Shown in pieces: positions 30,991 to 32,349 of a DNA stretch of 32,349 bases. The stretch is from NORP181 sp047623555. GTDB lineage: Bacteria > Pseudomonadota > Alphaproteobacteria > Rhodobacterales > Rhodobacteraceae. The notes under the pieces are model-generated. The model made no database searches and was not told the DNA's origin. It worked only from the letters and a program-made list of their open reading frames with translations. Position numbers and translations under genes: made by a program. Location: positions 1 to 32,349 of the forward strand of contig JBLHMP010000040.1 in the NCBI GenBank assembly GCA_047623555.1. Reading direction: 5' to 3'. Within the stretch, counting starts at the first letter, position 1, and each line of letters starts with the position of its first letter.

Positions 30991-31787
30991 GCTTTCAGCC
31001 CGTTGTTATAGGATCCGGACTGGCGGGCTGGCGATTTATTGAGCGGACTTATGACGTTCAATTTGAGGCGTTTGGTCAATCTGCTACTCTTGAGCGCGAC
31101 ACCGAGTATTTTAGGCAAAATATCGGGTCGATCCAATCTGCCAGTGATCTGGTCTCTGATCGGCGATTACTTGGCGTTGCGCTTGGTGCATTTGGATTGA
31201 AAGACGATCTAAACAATCGCTATTTCATTCAAAAAATTCTCGAAGATGGAACATCTGCCGATTCAGCATTGGCCAACCGGTTAGCAGATGAGCGGTACAG
31301 CAAATTCAGTCAGGCCTTTGGTTTCGGTCCGGGTGAAACCCTTAAGACAGGGAATGCCGGTGGGATGGGTACAGTTTTAGAGAATCATAAATCACAAGAG
31401 TTCGAGATTGCAGTAGGTGAAGCAGACGAAACGATACGCATCGCAATTTATACGCAACACTCGTTGGTCGAATTGGCAAACAGAGATTCGAGCGATGATG
31501 CAATGTGGTTCAGAATAATGGGAACGGCACCATTGCGGTCCATGTTTGAGACTGCATTTGGTTTGCCGCTGGCATTTGGACAAATCGATATAGACCGTCA
31601 GCTAGGTATTTTTAAAGAGAAGTTAGAGCAGTTTACGGGAGACAGCAGTATCCAACAATTTCGCGATCCGGAATCGCTTGAGCGGATAACGAATTTGTAT
31701 CTTGCCCAAGCACAGATATCTGAAACGGGCGGCGTTAATTCGTCCAGTTCGAATGCATTGATTCTGCTACAATCCGCAATACGATAG
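30987..31787 (+). CDS. DUF1217 flagellar protein
   Basis: A 266-residue protein of the DUF1217 family, found in flagellar clusters of alphaproteobacteria; its exact role is unknown. Visible segments: MSFQPVVIGSGLAGWRFIER, ATLERDTEYFRQNI, ASDLVSDRRLLGVALGAFGL, GTSADSALANRLADERYSKF and SSNALILLQSAIR at the C-terminus. The frame is open 21 codons upstream, but ATG 30987 overlaps the flbT stop (ATGA). It ends only 13 bases before a transposase remnant, yet the C-terminus looks intact. It is the last recognisable flagellar gene in the window. Confidence 0.88.
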   Translation: MSFQPVVIGSGLAGWRFIERTYDVQFEAFGQSATLERDTEYFRQNIGSIQSASDLVSDRRLLGVALGAFGLKDDLNNRYFIQKILEDGTSADSALANRLADERYSKFSQAFGFGPGETLKTGNAGGMGTVLENHKSQEFEIAVGEADETIRIAIYTQHSLVELANRDSSDDAMWFRIMGTAPLRSMFETAFGLPLAFGQIDIDRQLGIFKEKLEQFTGDSSIQQFRDPESLERITNLYLAQAQISETGGVNSSSSNALILLQSAIR

Positions 31788-31800
31788 ATCTTGAAGGGTT

Positions 31801-31902
31801 ACCGTACCGCTCCGCCAAGACCCAGGCAGGTTCGTCACTCGCTTGAATCTCCGCACGCACCTTAGGTGTAGTCGCCGCTTGGCTATGAAGATTGATCAGC
31901 AT
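31801..31902 (-). pseudogene. IS481-type transposase, N-terminal fragment
   Basis: From ATG 31902 the minus strand reads MLINLHSQAATTPKVRAEI, then SDEPAWVLAERYG, close to the N-terminal helix-turn-helix start of IS481-family integrase-type transposases as I recall them. GGGAGG lies 7-8 nt before the ATG. The match stops at about 31801, and the frame then runs antisense into the DUF1217 gene. Only about 34 codons remain of a protein usually over 300 residues, so the element is dead. Confidence 0.65.
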
Positions 31903-31993
31903 TGAGCGTCCTCCCAGATGTCACCTAAGACCGACCTTGCCATGAAAAATGCAGAGCGGTGAGGATCTATCTGATCATCCGGGATGGAACAGA
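31903..31993. other. Short inter-IS segment with hairpin
   Basis: This stretch joins the IS481 and IS5 remnants. CTATCTG (31967-31973) and CAGATAG (31990-31996) pair, with CATC/GATG inside, giving a nested hairpin. Its right arm crosses the likely IS5 end. No gene is seen. Confidence 0.3.
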
Positions 31994-32247
31994 TAGGGTC
32001 AGGACTCATACCCAAAACAAGACGATTGCGGCCAGCGCGATAGCCGAGAGGAAGAGTTCAGGGCATCTGTCGTAACGTATAGCAATGCGTCGCCAGTCCT
32101 TAAGTTTGCCAAACATATTTTCGATTTGTGGCGGGCTCTATATCGGGTCTTGTCATGCGGTATAATTTGTTTTCGTGATTTTCGCGACGAGATGCACGGT
32201 TCAATCTTCATATCTTTCAATCCGTTACGAAACCTGTCAGCGTCATA
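31994..32247 (-). pseudogene. IS5-family transposase, C-terminal fragment with frameshift
   Basis: On the minus strand one frame reads DADRFRNGLKDMKIEPC, SRKSRKQIIPHDKTRYRAR up to about 32127. The next frame continues IENMFGKLKDWRRIAIRYDR, then SAIALAAIVLFWV and a TGA at 32006-32008. This is the C-terminal part of an IS5-type DDE transposase, with ENMFGKLKDWRR holding the catalytic Glu region. A missing A in the run at 32125-32127 explains the break. TAGGGTCAGGACTCAT at 31994-32009 looks like the terminal inverted repeat. Recognisable sequence fades upstream of 32247, and most of the catalytic domain is gone, so this is a remnant. Confidence 0.8.
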
Positions 32248-32349
32248 TAGAGGTGGTCGCAGGAATTCGGACCAGTAGTTAAGGTGGATCAACTTGTGAG
32301 AGAGATGATCCAAAATGAGGAAACGAAAGAACCATTCGCCCGATTTCAG
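32248..32349. other. Right-edge sequence without recognised gene
   Basis: On the minus strand the IS5 frame stays open toward 32313 (HLSHKLIHLNYWSEF), but this is not transposase sequence I recognise. It may be a junction with another, unrelated fragment. Confidence 0.3.

Overview
The window looks like an alphaproteobacterial chromosome segment, most probably a marine Rhodobacteraceae (roseobacter-group) member. The reasons are the FlaF/FlbT pair next to a single flagellin gene, a DUF1217 flagellar protein, tandem Hint-domain proteins with a choice-of-anchor L head, polyamine-type ABC operons with FAD oxidoreductase and SpuC-like aminotransferase neighbours, and a 'GCCTCCGGCGGGGAT' intergenic element that I recall as common in that family. 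The genus cannot be decided from the sequence alone. I see no rRNA, tRNA or CRISPR array.

Layout. (1) 1-2011, minus strand: two adjacent Hint-domain proteins; the left one runs off the window, and the right one has a choice-of-anchor L domain that appears to lack its core. (2) 2307-6735, plus strand: a compact housekeeping run of dapE, a GNAT acetyltransferase and a DUF2064 protein with ATGA overlaps, then rnr (RNase R). (3) 6786-8657: a DUF1801 gene and a GST gene on the minus strand, divergent from a YafY/WYL regulator that carries a one-base frameshift; a perfect 25-bp palindrome lies between them. (4) 8757-10022: an MltB-type lytic transglycosylase, ending at a strong shared terminator. 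(5) 10084-15221, minus strand: a polyamine-type ABC operon (ATPase, binding protein, DUF1330, two unusually long permeases). (6) 15605-17219: an orphan Wza-type export lipoprotein, convergent with a decayed P-loop kinase-like gene that has an internal stop and a frameshift. (7) 17298-24880: a putrescine uptake and catabolism module. spuC and a GntR regulator are on the minus strand; the divergent potFGHI genes plus an FAD oxidoreductase are on the plus strand. (8) 24888-25700 or 25769: a choline-kinase-like phosphotransferase, possibly starting at CTG. (9) 25924-31787: a flagellar block of flgD and fliK (minus), divergent from a FlgJ-like rod-binding protein, an FlgN-like chaperone, flagellin, flaF, flbT and DUF1217 (plus). 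(10) 31788-32349: remnants of an IS481-type and an IS5-type transposase.

How the genes work together. The potFGHI products should import putrescine. The SpuC-like aminotransferase and the FAD amine oxidoreductase could then oxidise it, with the GntR protein as the likely local switch; TGATCA-centred palindromes lie in both relevant intergenic gaps. The other ABC operon has a more divergent binding protein and enlarged permeases, so its substrate is open. In the flagellar block, FlbT is known in Caulobacter to act on the flagellin mRNA leader, and a small hairpin lies in that leader here.

I did not find a convincingly new defence or mobile system. The most unusual items are the gutted choice-of-anchor L domain, the enlarged ABC permeases with a translationally coupled DUF1330 protein, the terminator that abuts a non-ATG potG start, and a cluster of gene lesions (YafY frameshift, kinase pseudogene, frameshifted IS5). 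Those lesions should be checked against sequencing error before being read as decay.
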